DNA from: Stenotrophomonas pavanii
GTDB lineage: Bacteria > Pseudomonadota > Gammaproteobacteria > Xanthomonadales > Xanthomonadaceae
Length of the DNA stretch: 64,000 nucleotides
Reading direction: 5' to 3'
Assembly (NCBI RefSeq): GCF_900101175.1
Contig: NZ_FNFQ01000009.1
Span: forward strand, 62,001 to 126,000
How positions within the stretch are numbered: position 1 is the first letter of the stretch; the number at the start of each line of letters is the position of its first letter. A program made the position numbers and the translations under genes. Below the pieces are notes generated by a model. The model searched no databases. It was not told the DNA's origin and saw nothing but the letters and a program-made list of their open reading frames with translations. Below, in pieces: positions 7,911-14,916 of this stretch.

Positions 7911-8015
7911 CTACGTCCTTCGATGCTCGATCAAAGCCGTCCGATAGTTCTCGCAGGCGTCCCCCAAGCCCGATTGGGCCGCCGCGATCAACGCATCGGT
8001 GCTAATGACGGAAGC
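7877..8015. repeat. Right copy of the ~139-bp imperfect direct repeat
   Basis: Partner of 2466-2604. Here the repeat forms the 3' half and downstream flank of an intact small gene. See the left copy for the alignment. Confidence 0.75.
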
Positions 8016-8114
8016 TTGGTTCCGTTCGACGATCAAAATCGGAAGGGCATCGATGGCCTGTTGCCAGTCGTGCTCCGAGCCTCTGTGCTGCTTGTTGTCG
8101 CAATTGTGGTCCAT
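7911..8114 (-). CDS. Small conserved protein, duplicated across the defence cassette
   Basis: 67 residues from ATG 8114, chosen because GGGGAG lies about nine bases upstream; ten more codons are open 5' of it. The product is hydrophilic (M-D-H-N-C-D-N ... D-W-Q-Q-A-I-D-A-L-P-I) and ends C-E-N-Y-R-T-A-L-I-E-H-R-R-T. I do not recognise a family. The diverged copy at 2500-2604 keeps the same frame, ending and C-terminal motif, which argues that this is a real protein gene. It lies 190 bp downstream of hxsA, after a hairpin, and is probably a separate transcript. Confidence 0.55.
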   Translation of the reverse strand: MDHNCDNKQHRGSEHDWQQAIDALPILIVERNQASVISTDALIAAAQSGLGDACENYRTALIEHRRT

Positions 8115-8250
8115 CGTCTCTGCTCCCCTTAAATATGGAAGCATCTAACCATGTGCGCAAAGCTGCGCAAGGTGCACATAGGAGCGGATCTGCAGATGTG
8201 TCGAGCCGTTTGCGATTCGGTCCTTAAATGCCACGGGTGTCTCACTCTTC

Positions 8251-8275
8251 GGAGGCCGGTCGCTTTTTGGCCTCC
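8251..8275 (-). terminator. Hairpin downstream of hxsA
   Basis: GGAGGCC and GGCCTCC enclose an 11-base loop between the end of hxsA and the next small gene. The seven-bp stem is GC-rich, but no clear T-run follows on the minus strand. Confidence 0.5.
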
Positions 8276-8304
8276 CGGAGCCGCGGGATCGAGGGTGTTG
8301 AGGG

Positions 8305-8976
8305 CTAGATCCGCACGCCAAGCGCGTCCAGGGTGGGAGTCGTCATCGTTCCGGTGGCCCGGATGCCGTGGGCCAATTGGAACATCCGCAGCGCCGATTG
8401 GGTTTCAGGAGTGAGGACACCGTCGATGGCACCTGGATCGTAGCCCTTGGAATAGAGCGCTGCCTGGACGCGCATGATGAGCAGCTTGAGCGCATCGGCG
8501 TCCCGTCCCTCCGTGACCGGCTTGTCGTAGGTGCCGGGCTCCAAAGACAGGTTGTTCGTGGATCTCGAGTTTGCTCGGGTGGCTGGATCCAGATTCTGGG
8601 TTGGGTAGCTATTCAAATGGCTGCCACCACTGCTGCCCGTGCCAGTGGTTCGCGGGGCTGCTGGGGCCACCGGTGCCGCTGGCGCGGTGTAGCGGGTGGG
8701 CGGTGGGGTATAGGTCGACGGTGGCGGGGTGTAGGAGCGATACGAGCTTCCTGACCCGGACGAATGGGAGCGATGGGAACTGTGTGATCGATGGGAGCTG
8801 TGGCTGCGGTGCCCTGCATACAGGTTGTGCCGGCCTGCATTCAGCGACGTGCTCAGGACGGTCGCGTATTTCCCGTCCATCTCGGAGAGCCTGGAGAGGT
8901 CGGACTGGCCCTTGGGCGGCTCCGTGCCCAAGGTTCCCAAGGTGGCGGCGCCGACGATCATCAGTGCGTTGGACAT
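8305..8976 (-). CDS. hxsA: His-Xaa-Ser repeat protein HxsA, substrate of the Hxs radical SAM system
   Basis: 223 residues from ATG 8976, two bases after the hxsC stop. Layout: a short hydrophobic N-terminus; six tandem H-X-S triplets (residues 56-73, alternating H-R-S and H-S-S); a Ser/Tyr/Pro-rich linker with T-P-P-P repeats; and a C-terminal peptidoglycan-binding type 1 domain (about residues 163-223, with R-V-Q-A-A-L-Y-S-K-G-Y-D-P-G-A-I-D-G and the T-L-D-A-L-G ending). HxsA is the defining member of the four-gene Hxs system, in which the triplet repeat is thought to be modified by two radical SAM enzymes; the chemistry and role are not established to my knowledge. The binding domain suggests the product ends up at the cell wall, although no clear cleavable signal peptide is visible. 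Confidence 0.88.
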   Translation of the reverse strand: MSNALMIVGAATLGTLGTEPPKGQSDLSRLSEMDGKYATVLSTSLNAGRHNLYAGHRSHSSHRSHSSHRSHSSGSGSSYRSYTPPPSTYTPPPTRYTAPAAPVAPAAPRTTGTGSSGGSHLNSYPTQNLDPATRANSRSTNNLSLEPGTYDKPVTEGRDADALKLLIMRVQAALYSKGYDPGAIDGVLTPETQSALRMFQLAHGIRATGTMTTPTLDALGVRI

Positions 8977-8978
8977 GA

Positions 8979-10148
8979 TCAGGTTTCCAGGACAGGAGAG
9001 ATGGACCGGCTGGTCCAAGCCGGTGTGACCCACGAGAAGAAGCCGCCGCACCGCTGCCGAACCGCGCAGCCGTCACAGGCGGGCAGGTAGTCGTTCTTCC
9101 AAGGCGAAATGCTCTGCATGGCGTAGGGCCAAAGCGATCGGTCCAACGCGCACAGCGGCAGGTTGTACAGCGAGACCGGAATTCCGCCCTCGGCCAGCAG
9201 CCCCACAGCTTCGGACAAGACGTCGCCGTAGTCCGCCGGATCGGCCCAAAGCTCACGCTGATGCGCTTTGGCAAATCCGATGGGCTCGATGCCCATCAGA
9301 GCAACGTGTTCGACGAAGGGCAGGTTTCGCCAGATGTAGCGGGCCAGCTGTGCCAGCCGCTCGACCGTGGGCTTGACCAACACGACCCGGATCTCCACCC
9401 TCTGCTGGGCGGCTTCCAATGCGTAAAGCCCACGAAGGGTCTGAGCGAACGCACCCTCGCTTTGCACCACGTAGTCGTGCAGGGCATAGCGGTCGCCGTA
9501 AAGCGGGATGCCCCAGCTCAGGTTGGGATGGAGGCCTGCAAATTTGGCATGCAGGCCAGGCTCAAGCAGGCGACCGTTGGACAAGATGTGGAGGTGGGTG
9601 TTGGGCAGCACGTGCGCGCATTTGGCCACCACGTTGACTAACCCGTCGCCCAGCAGAGTGGGCTCCCCGCCACTGATCGCCAGCGAAGGTTCCTCCGGAT
9701 CGATGAGGTCAATCAGGTCCAGGAGGTGCCTCACCCGCCAATCGTCTTGAACGTCTCGGGGCGGCTGAGAGCACATCAGGCAGTAGCTGTTGCAGCGCTC
9801 GGTGGCGAACAACACATTGCCGGTGTCTCCGCGCCGGTAGCGAATCGCCACCTTCTTCTGCAGGGGATTGAGCTCCAACACATCCCCAGGCTTGCAAACA
9901 CCCGGCGGACCTTCCAAGTGAACGAGAGGAGCCTCACTGGGTGAGCGCAACCCGCTCGAGGGCAAGACTGCACCCCAAGGCAGGTTTAGCAGCTCATTGC
10001 TGGAGTGGTCCGCTGGGACGTCCCTCAGATCCAGTGCCAGGCGCTCCAAGGGAAGCGCTGATCGGGCAAACTCTGCCAGAGACACGACCTTCAGCAGACT
10101 GGCTTTCGCCGACGGCGCCAGCTCGGCTCTGGTTTCAAGCGGCAGCAT
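8979..10148 (-). CDS. hxsC: Radical SAM maturase HxsC
   Basis: 389 residues. The radical SAM cluster motif is C119-x3-C123-x2-C126 (E-R-C-N-S-Y-C-L-M-C), followed by the glycine-rich S-G-G-E-P-T motif. Near the C-terminus C-D-G-C-A-V-R-Q-R-C could bind an auxiliary cluster. Roughly 110 residues precede the cluster, as in HxsC, where a leader-binding N-terminal region is expected. The ATG lies 14 bases inside the 3' end of hxsB, and the stop is two bases before hxsA, so the order is hxsD-hxsB-hxsC-hxsA with coupled translation. It presumably modifies the His-Xaa-Ser triplets of HxsA together with HxsB, starting from S-adenosylmethionine cleavage. Confidence 0.87.
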   Translation of the reverse strand: MLPLETRAELAPSAKASLLKVVSLAEFARSALPLERLALDLRDVPADHSSNELLNLPWGAVLPSSGLRSPSEAPLVHLEGPPGVCKPGDVLELNPLQKKVAIRYRRGDTGNVLFATERCNSYCLMCSQPPRDVQDDWRVRHLLDLIDLIDPEEPSLAISGGEPTLLGDGLVNVVAKCAHVLPNTHLHILSNGRLLEPGLHAKFAGLHPNLSWGIPLYGDRYALHDYVVQSEGAFAQTLRGLYALEAAQQRVEIRVVLVKPTVERLAQLARYIWRNLPFVEHVALMGIEPIGFAKAHQRELWADPADYGDVLSEAVGLLAEGGIPVSLYNLPLCALDRSLWPYAMQSISPWKNDYLPACDGCAVRQRCGGFFSWVTPAWTSRSISPVLET

Positions 10149-11631
10149 GGACGGCGTCCTCCACCGATGGCTTCGGATTGGCCCAGGAGCGCATCAATCC
10201 TTGGATGTTCCGGTCAGCCTTCTCGTAGCGCTCCAGCAGGAAATCAAAGAGCCCCATGTTCCGCCGGCAGAAGTCGCTGCTGGGCCGATGGCCGATGGGA
10301 TCCCCCTGGCGGGCGTAGTGCTCGATCGGATCAGCCCCGCACATCGGAACAAACGCGCAGTCGGAGCACGTGGGAAGGGCTTCCGCGACGCCGGCGTCGA
10401 GCAAGCGGGTCATGGCAGGCGAGGACAGCCATTGGCTGACCGGTTGGCTGACGTGGCCCAAGGCAAAGACATCGTCCCCCATGGCGGCCAGCATGCGTGC
10501 CTCGTCCGACGGATAGATCCGCCCGTCATGGTCGTAGATGACGGCGCCCAACCCGGCTCCGGAGGGCGATCGGAGATCGACGTAGCCGTGCCCGAAGGAC
10601 GTAAAGAGCTGGGAGAGTAGGAGAGACGCGTAGGACTCTTCCATGGCGTAGCCGGCCAGGTTCACCGACAGCAAGTGGTCGAATGCGCGTCGGTAGAAGG
10701 CCAGGAAGTCTTCCGTGGGGTAGCCGGTGCGGCGGGCCGTCTTGGTGGCGAATCCGTAGGGGCTCAGGGGACGCAGGGAGATGCTGTGGAATCCCAGCGT
10801 CCGGTATTCGTCGATGATGGCCTCAGGGACCTCGAGGCTCTGGCGGGTCAGGGTCGTCAGCGCCGAGACGGCATCGTCTCCCAGCCAACGGCGTCCGCGT
10901 TCAATCCCCTCAACAGTCCGCCGGTAGCTGTCGCGGCCGGGCCGGGGGCGATTGGCGTTGTGAAGCCATTCGGGACCGTCCAGTGATGTGGACAGCTTGA
11001 AGCGATGTTCGGTCAGAAACGCCAGCTGGTCGTCGGTGAGGTCATTCAGGGTGGATGCCAGCACGAAGCGCAGCGAGCGTCGGGCCGTCCGATTGCGCTC
11101 GACGATCCGCCGGGTGATGGCCTTCACTTGCTCAAAATTGAGCAGGGGCTCACCCCCTTGGAATTCGATCGTCAGTTCTTGGCTCGGCCATTCGAACAAC
11201 CGTTCCACCGCCTGTTCGGCGTGCGCACTTTCCATGTCGAACGCGGTGGCGCTCGTCTCCTGCCGGGACACTTGGCAATAGTTACAGGTGTGATGGCAAC
11301 GCAGCGACACCACGAAGATGTGCAGAGCGGGTCCACCCATCAGGTAGGACTTTCGGCTTCGAATTTGACTGAGCAGTGGCGCCAAGCTGCTTCGGTCGGA
11401 CCCGGCGACGGCCAGGTGCCGGGCTTCCAAATCTGCAAAGAGGGCTGAGTTGGTCGGCAACTGGTGGGTCACCAGGCACTGAACGTCCTCCATCTTCATC
11501 AGGAGCCAGTCGCCTGCCATGGACGAGACAAAAGCACGGTGTTCGTCCCAGGGAAGGCGTCTGAACCGTAGAGGCAACAGTTCGTAGGCCGATGGGCCGG
11601 CGAAAGCCTCTGGGGACCTAAACCTCGACAT
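10135..11631 (-). CDS. hxsB: Radical SAM maturase HxsB
   Basis: 498 residues. The SAM-cleaving cluster motif is C112-x3-C116-x2-C119 (R-C-H-H-T-C-N-Y-C), followed by F-Q-G-G-E-P. A C-terminal SPASM-like region carries C-S-D-C-A-F-V-P-M-C-G and a last Cys (D-F-C-R-R-N), typical of peptide-modifying radical SAM enzymes with extra iron-sulfur clusters. The start overlaps the end of hxsD by 14 bases. Two paired radical SAM enzymes beside a repeat protein is the hallmark of the Hxs system. The division of labour between HxsB and HxsC cannot be told from sequence. Confidence 0.87.
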   Translation of the reverse strand: MSRFRSPEAFAGPSAYELLPLRFRRLPWDEHRAFVSSMAGDWLLMKMEDVQCLVTHQLPTNSALFADLEARHLAVAGSDRSSLAPLLSQIRSRKSYLMGGPALHIFVVSLRCHHTCNYCQVSRQETSATAFDMESAHAEQAVERLFEWPSQELTIEFQGGEPLLNFEQVKAITRRIVERNRTARRSLRFVLASTLNDLTDDQLAFLTEHRFKLSTSLDGPEWLHNANRPRPGRDSYRRTVEGIERGRRWLGDDAVSALTTLTRQSLEVPEAIIDEYRTLGFHSISLRPLSPYGFATKTARRTGYPTEDFLAFYRRAFDHLLSVNLAGYAMEESYASLLLSQLFTSFGHGYVDLRSPSGAGLGAVIYDHDGRIYPSDEARMLAAMGDDVFALGHVSQPVSQWLSSPAMTRLLDAGVAEALPTCSDCAFVPMCGADPIEHYARQGDPIGHRPSSDFCRRNMGLFDFLLERYEKADRNIQGLMRSWANPKPSVEDAVHAAA

Positions 11632-11923
11632 GGGCGACCACCGGATGTGCCTGGCTTAGGGCTGCGCGAAGCAACTCTTGCTGCAGCCCGTTGGTCTCTG
11701 CTCGGACAGCCGCTCGCAGGCGCTCGTCCAGCAAGTCTCGGGAAAACCGGGCCCAGAGGTCCTCTGGCAAATTAGAGCCGTCCAGAGACCACAAGAAAAC
11801 GGTGAGGTTGGCGCCTTGCCCGCGTATCTCCACCCCAAACTTGTCGGTATAGCGATGCGCCGCGCGAGCGGTCACCTCGTCCGAATACAGTGTGCGATCA
11901 ATAGTGAATTGCGAGCGTTCCAT
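11618..11923 (-). CDS. hxsD: Hxs system protein HxsD
   Basis: 101 residues from ATG 11923, the first gene of the hxs operon. The frame is open 70 codons further upstream, but that part reads as non-coding. The family mark is a conserved helix with an L-L-x-D-x-x-L-R-type motif, here R-D-L-L-D-E-R-L-R (about residues 68-76). HxsD is a small partner of unknown function, possibly a leader-recognition or chaperone subunit. The ribosome-site region contains a run of eight G (minus strand, 11931-11938), which could make its translation length-sensitive. Assignment rests on the motif plus position next to hxsB, hxsC and hxsA. Confidence 0.8.
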   Translation of the reverse strand: MERSQFTIDRTLYSDEVTARAAHRYTDKFGVEIRGQGANLTVFLWSLDGSNLPEDLWARFSRDLLDERLRAAVRAETNGLQQELLRAALSQAHPVVAHVEV

Positions 11924-11930
11924 TGCCCAT

Positions 11931-11938
11931 CCCCCCCC
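11931..11938 (-). promoter_or_regulatory. G8 tract in the hxsD leader
   Basis: Eight consecutive G on the minus strand, 7-14 bases upstream of the hxsD ATG, where the ribosome binds. Homopolymers of this length can slip during replication and change spacing. Confidence 0.4.
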
Positions 11939-12237
11939 TGGATGGGGGAACTTTGCTCCTGAGACGTCTCGGTTGCAAGCAGGTTGCAGCTGGCTGGCGC
12001 GTGGAAAGGGGGCGCCGTCAGCGGAGCCGGGGGCGTCAGGCAGATGAGTATCCCTGATCCTTTCGTGGGAAGTCACTGCGGTTACTGCGCTCGATGGCTT
12101 GAACGAGTGAGGCTGGCAAGGGGAAGTGCGCACCTTCCTGAATACCTCAGGATCAGTATCTCAGTTCGAAACCTTCGAGAACACTTTATCATTCAGCTTT
12201 GCTAACGTGCTTCGACAATATGGACGAGGAGCGCGCG
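11939..12237. other. Divergent intergenic region between hxsD and the BLUF gene
   Basis: About 300 bases with no supported ORF. It must contain the promoters of the hxs operon (leftward) and of the BLUF gene (rightward). I could not place convincing -35/-10 boxes. Confidence 0.4.
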
Positions 12238-12714
12238 ATGCCTATTAGGGCCGTGGTGTATATCAGCGAAGCCTCGGACCCGCCGATGGGAGACAAGTTG
12301 GGATTGCGGGCAGCTAAGCTGGATGATCTTGTGGATGACGCGGTTCGCTTTAATCGAGGCGCAGGCGTTAGCGGAGTTCTCCTTTTTGACGGCGAGCGCT
12401 TCCTTCAATACTTGGAGGGGCCGTCAGACGGACTCGACGTTGCGTACTCGCGTGTTCTCGGAGCTTCTAGTCACCATCATATCCAGGAGCTACAAAGAGG
12501 CACGGTCGCTGATCGCCGGCTTCCCTTCTGGCCAATGAAGTGGCTCCCCGTAGAGGCAAGCGAGCTTACTTCCACTGCGCTTGCCGATTGGGTCGGCTTC
12601 AAGGTGCGAGGGGACGGCGAAGCCATGAACGCAACAGCGATGGATCGGTTTTTGTTGTTGGTCTCTAGAAGTGCAGGGCTCGACCGAAGCCGTGGCATAG
12701 AGCACTTGGTCTAA
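12238..12714 (+). CDS. BLUF-domain blue-light photoreceptor
   Basis: 158 residues from ATG 12238, preceded by GAGGAG at good spacing. The BLUF core occupies residues ~3-95. Key flavin-site residues are in place: Tyr8 (V-V-Y-I-S), Asn39 (R-F-N-R-G) and Gln57 (F-L-Q-Y-L-E-G), with the canonical 18-residue Asn-Gln spacing. The C-terminal ~60 residues are a short cap with no output domain, as in the stand-alone PixD type. FAD binding and blue-light sensing are well supported; such proteins act by binding a partner. The nearby EAL phosphodiesterase (13000-14760) and chemoreceptors are natural candidates but not proven. Confidence 0.9.
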   Translation: MPIRAVVYISEASDPPMGDKLGLRAAKLDDLVDDAVRFNRGAGVSGVLLFDGERFLQYLEGPSDGLDVAYSRVLGASSHHHIQELQRGTVADRRLPFWPMKWLPVEASELTSTALADWVGFKVRGDGEAMNATAMDRFLLLVSRSAGLDRSRGIEHLV

Positions 12715-12999
12715 GTTGCCCGCTGGTAATCTCACCGCTCTGGGAAGCCAGCGCTTGGAGAGCATCACTGTTTGGGTGCGCAACAACGTCTCTACAAAGG
12801 CAGCTGAAGCACGGTTGCGAACCGAGCTCCAGCATTGGCACGGCACGGCAAAAATGACGTTTTAATCTACAACTTAGACCAGATCCGAAAGGGTGTAATG
12901 AAGTCCAGTCATACCATGGCAGCCTTCCGTTCATTCTTTGTGGGGCAGGCGGCAGCTTGGTCTAAGCTAGAGTGTAGGAGGTTACTCTCTGTCTTTTGA

Positions 13000-14760
13000 T
13001 CAGCGGCACTTGGATGTAAGTAGCTCGGCCAACTGAGTTGAACCGAGTGGTTGAGATAGGGCGTAGCCTTGGAGCTCATCGCAACCCAGCGATCGTAGCT
13101 TGATGATCTGATCTTCGGACTCGGCGCCCTCTGCGACAGTGGTGTAACCGAGGCGCTTTGCCAGCTTGATGATGGCTTGAACCTTCAAACAGGATCGTTC
13201 ATCGCTGGCAACGTTGTCGATTAGGGACTTGTCTAGTTTCAGCGAGCTCACTGGTAGCTCAGTCAGGTAGCTGAAGTTGCTGTATCCACTGCCAAAGTCG
13301 TCGATGGACAGTTTGATCCCCGCGGTGGCCATCAATTTAAGTTGTTCACCAGGCAACGACTGGGCATGTAGCCATTCGCCTTCGGTGATTTCAATCTCAA
13401 TGTCTTTGCACTCAAGGCCTTTGTCGAGGATCTTGGCTACCAGTTCTTCGGCAATCCCAGGGCGGGCCACGTCACGTGCGGACAAGTTGATGGACAAGCT
13501 CAAGGTCAAGCCGTCCTCCCGCCAGCGCTTTAACTGTGTGAGTGCTTGGTCGATAACCCATTCCGATACTTCCCCCATGAGCGCAGTGCGCTCAAACACG
13601 GGAATGAACTCCCCCGGGCTTACCGGCCCAAAGTCTGGATGGTTCCAGCGGATAAGGGCTTCAGCGGAAACCGGACAGAGATCAGAAGCTCTGAAGCGGG
13701 GTTGGTAGACCAAGTGAAACTCGCCTTCCGACAGTCCGCGCCGAGCGTCCGCTGCGAGGCGGTAGCCTCGCTGGAGAGCTTCGTCTCGTTTTGAAGAGTA
13801 CCAGCGCTTGGTCGCCTTGGCGGAAATCGCCGAATGCAATCCGATGAGCATCTTTCGAATGACGTCATCCGAGCTGTCATCCCCCATCCGGACCTCGCAG
13901 ATGCCCGCATGAAACAGTGGAGACATTGGAACACCTGCGGCCATCATAGGCCTAGTCAGACGTGCCTGCAGTTCGTCGACCAGTCGCTCGACAGCCTCAC
14001 GGCCCGGAAGCGCGACAACGAATGCAAAACGAGTGACACCTACGTGGTAGACCTCGGCAACTCCATCCAGCGCCACCTTGATGCGTACGCCGGCACGGTT
14101 GATGAGCGCTTCAAGCGGAGCCATGCCCAAAACCTGCCCAGCTTCGCTTGCGAGTGGGACATCAAGCACATCCACCAGGATGGCGTAACACTGCCGGTTT
14201 GGAGTGCGTGCCGCCCAAGAGGTGTAATCAAGGGAGAACTGGTGACGATTCGGAAGCCCGCTGACCGGATCACGCCTTCCCGTCAGTGCTCGAAGCTCGA
14301 GCTCATTCATGACTGCTGTGCCGAGTGTTTCCAGCTGGCGCCGTTCTTCTGCCGAAAAGCTCCGCGGCTCGTTGTCCATGATGCACAGCGCTCCAATCGC
14401 CACTCCGTTCTTGGTGAAGAGTGGAGCGCCGGCGTAGAACTGTAGGTGTGGCGAGGCTGTCACGAGTGGATTGGAGGCGAACCTTGCATCCGACCTCAGA
14501 TCCGGCACCACCATTACCTCGGTGGAACCGATGGTGTATGCACATATCGAGTCTCGGATGTGCATCTGGGTCATCGGAAGCCCTTTTCTAGAGACCAGCC
14601 TTTGCCGATCCGCTTCCACGAGTGAGACGAACGCTACCGGTGCTTGAAACGCGTGCGAAGCCAGCTCCGTTAGTCGATCCAAGGATGCGCCCGACACATC
14701 ATCGAGCGCATTCAGACTTCCCAAGGCAGCCATTCGTTCTTCAGAGCGAGTGGGGGACAT
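13000..14760 (-). CDS. GAF-degenerate GGDEF-EAL protein, c-di-GMP phosphodiesterase
   Basis: 586 residues. Residues ~20-155 form a GAF sensor domain (S-I-C-A-Y-T-I, F-Y-A-G-A-P-L, G-A-L-C-I-M-D). A GGDEF fold follows (D-P-V-S-G-L-P-N-R), but the catalytic GGDEF stretch is replaced by G-V-T-R-F, so it should not make c-di-GMP. The C-terminal EAL domain keeps E-A-L-I-R-W, the Asn of S-I-N-L-S, the Glu of I-E-I-T-E, D-D-F-G-S-G, the Lys of K-L-D-K and the Glu of V-A-E-G. It is therefore expected to hydrolyse c-di-GMP. No transmembrane segment is visible, so it acts in the cytoplasm. It is transcribed alone, convergent with the BLUF gene. Confidence 0.9.
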   Translation of the reverse strand: MSPTRSEERMAALGSLNALDDVSGASLDRLTELASHAFQAPVAFVSLVEADRQRLVSRKGLPMTQMHIRDSICAYTIGSTEVMVVPDLRSDARFASNPLVTASPHLQFYAGAPLFTKNGVAIGALCIMDNEPRSFSAEERRQLETLGTAVMNELELRALTGRRDPVSGLPNRHQFSLDYTSWAARTPNRQCYAILVDVLDVPLASEAGQVLGMAPLEALINRAGVRIKVALDGVAEVYHVGVTRFAFVVALPGREAVERLVDELQARLTRPMMAAGVPMSPLFHAGICEVRMGDDSSDDVIRKMLIGLHSAISAKATKRWYSSKRDEALQRGYRLAADARRGLSEGEFHLVYQPRFRASDLCPVSAEALIRWNHPDFGPVSPGEFIPVFERTALMGEVSEWVIDQALTQLKRWREDGLTLSLSINLSARDVARPGIAEELVAKILDKGLECKDIEIEITEGEWLHAQSLPGEQLKLMATAGIKLSIDDFGSGYSNFSYLTELPVSSLKLDKSLIDNVASDERSCLKVQAIIKLAKRLGYTTVAEGAESEDQIIKLRSLGCDELQGYALSQPLGSTQLAELLTSKCR

Positions 14761-14869
14761 TAGGTATTTGCCAAGTAATGCGAGTTGCTTGAGTCGACAA
14801 TACGCCCCAGCAATTGGATAACCAAGGGGGGGCGTTCTTCAGTATGAATCCAAGAAGCGCGGCCCACCT

Positions 14870-14891
14870 GCCGGCCCCATACGGGGCCGGC
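14870..14891 (-). terminator. Strong hairpin downstream of the chemoreceptor gene
   Basis: GCCGGCCCC-ATAC-GGGGCCGGC, a perfect nine-bp stem 25 bases beyond the minus-strand chemoreceptor stop. It lacks a long T-run but is very stable. Confidence 0.6.
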
Positions 14892-14916
14892 GGCGATCAG
14901 GGCTGTGCCTTAGGCT

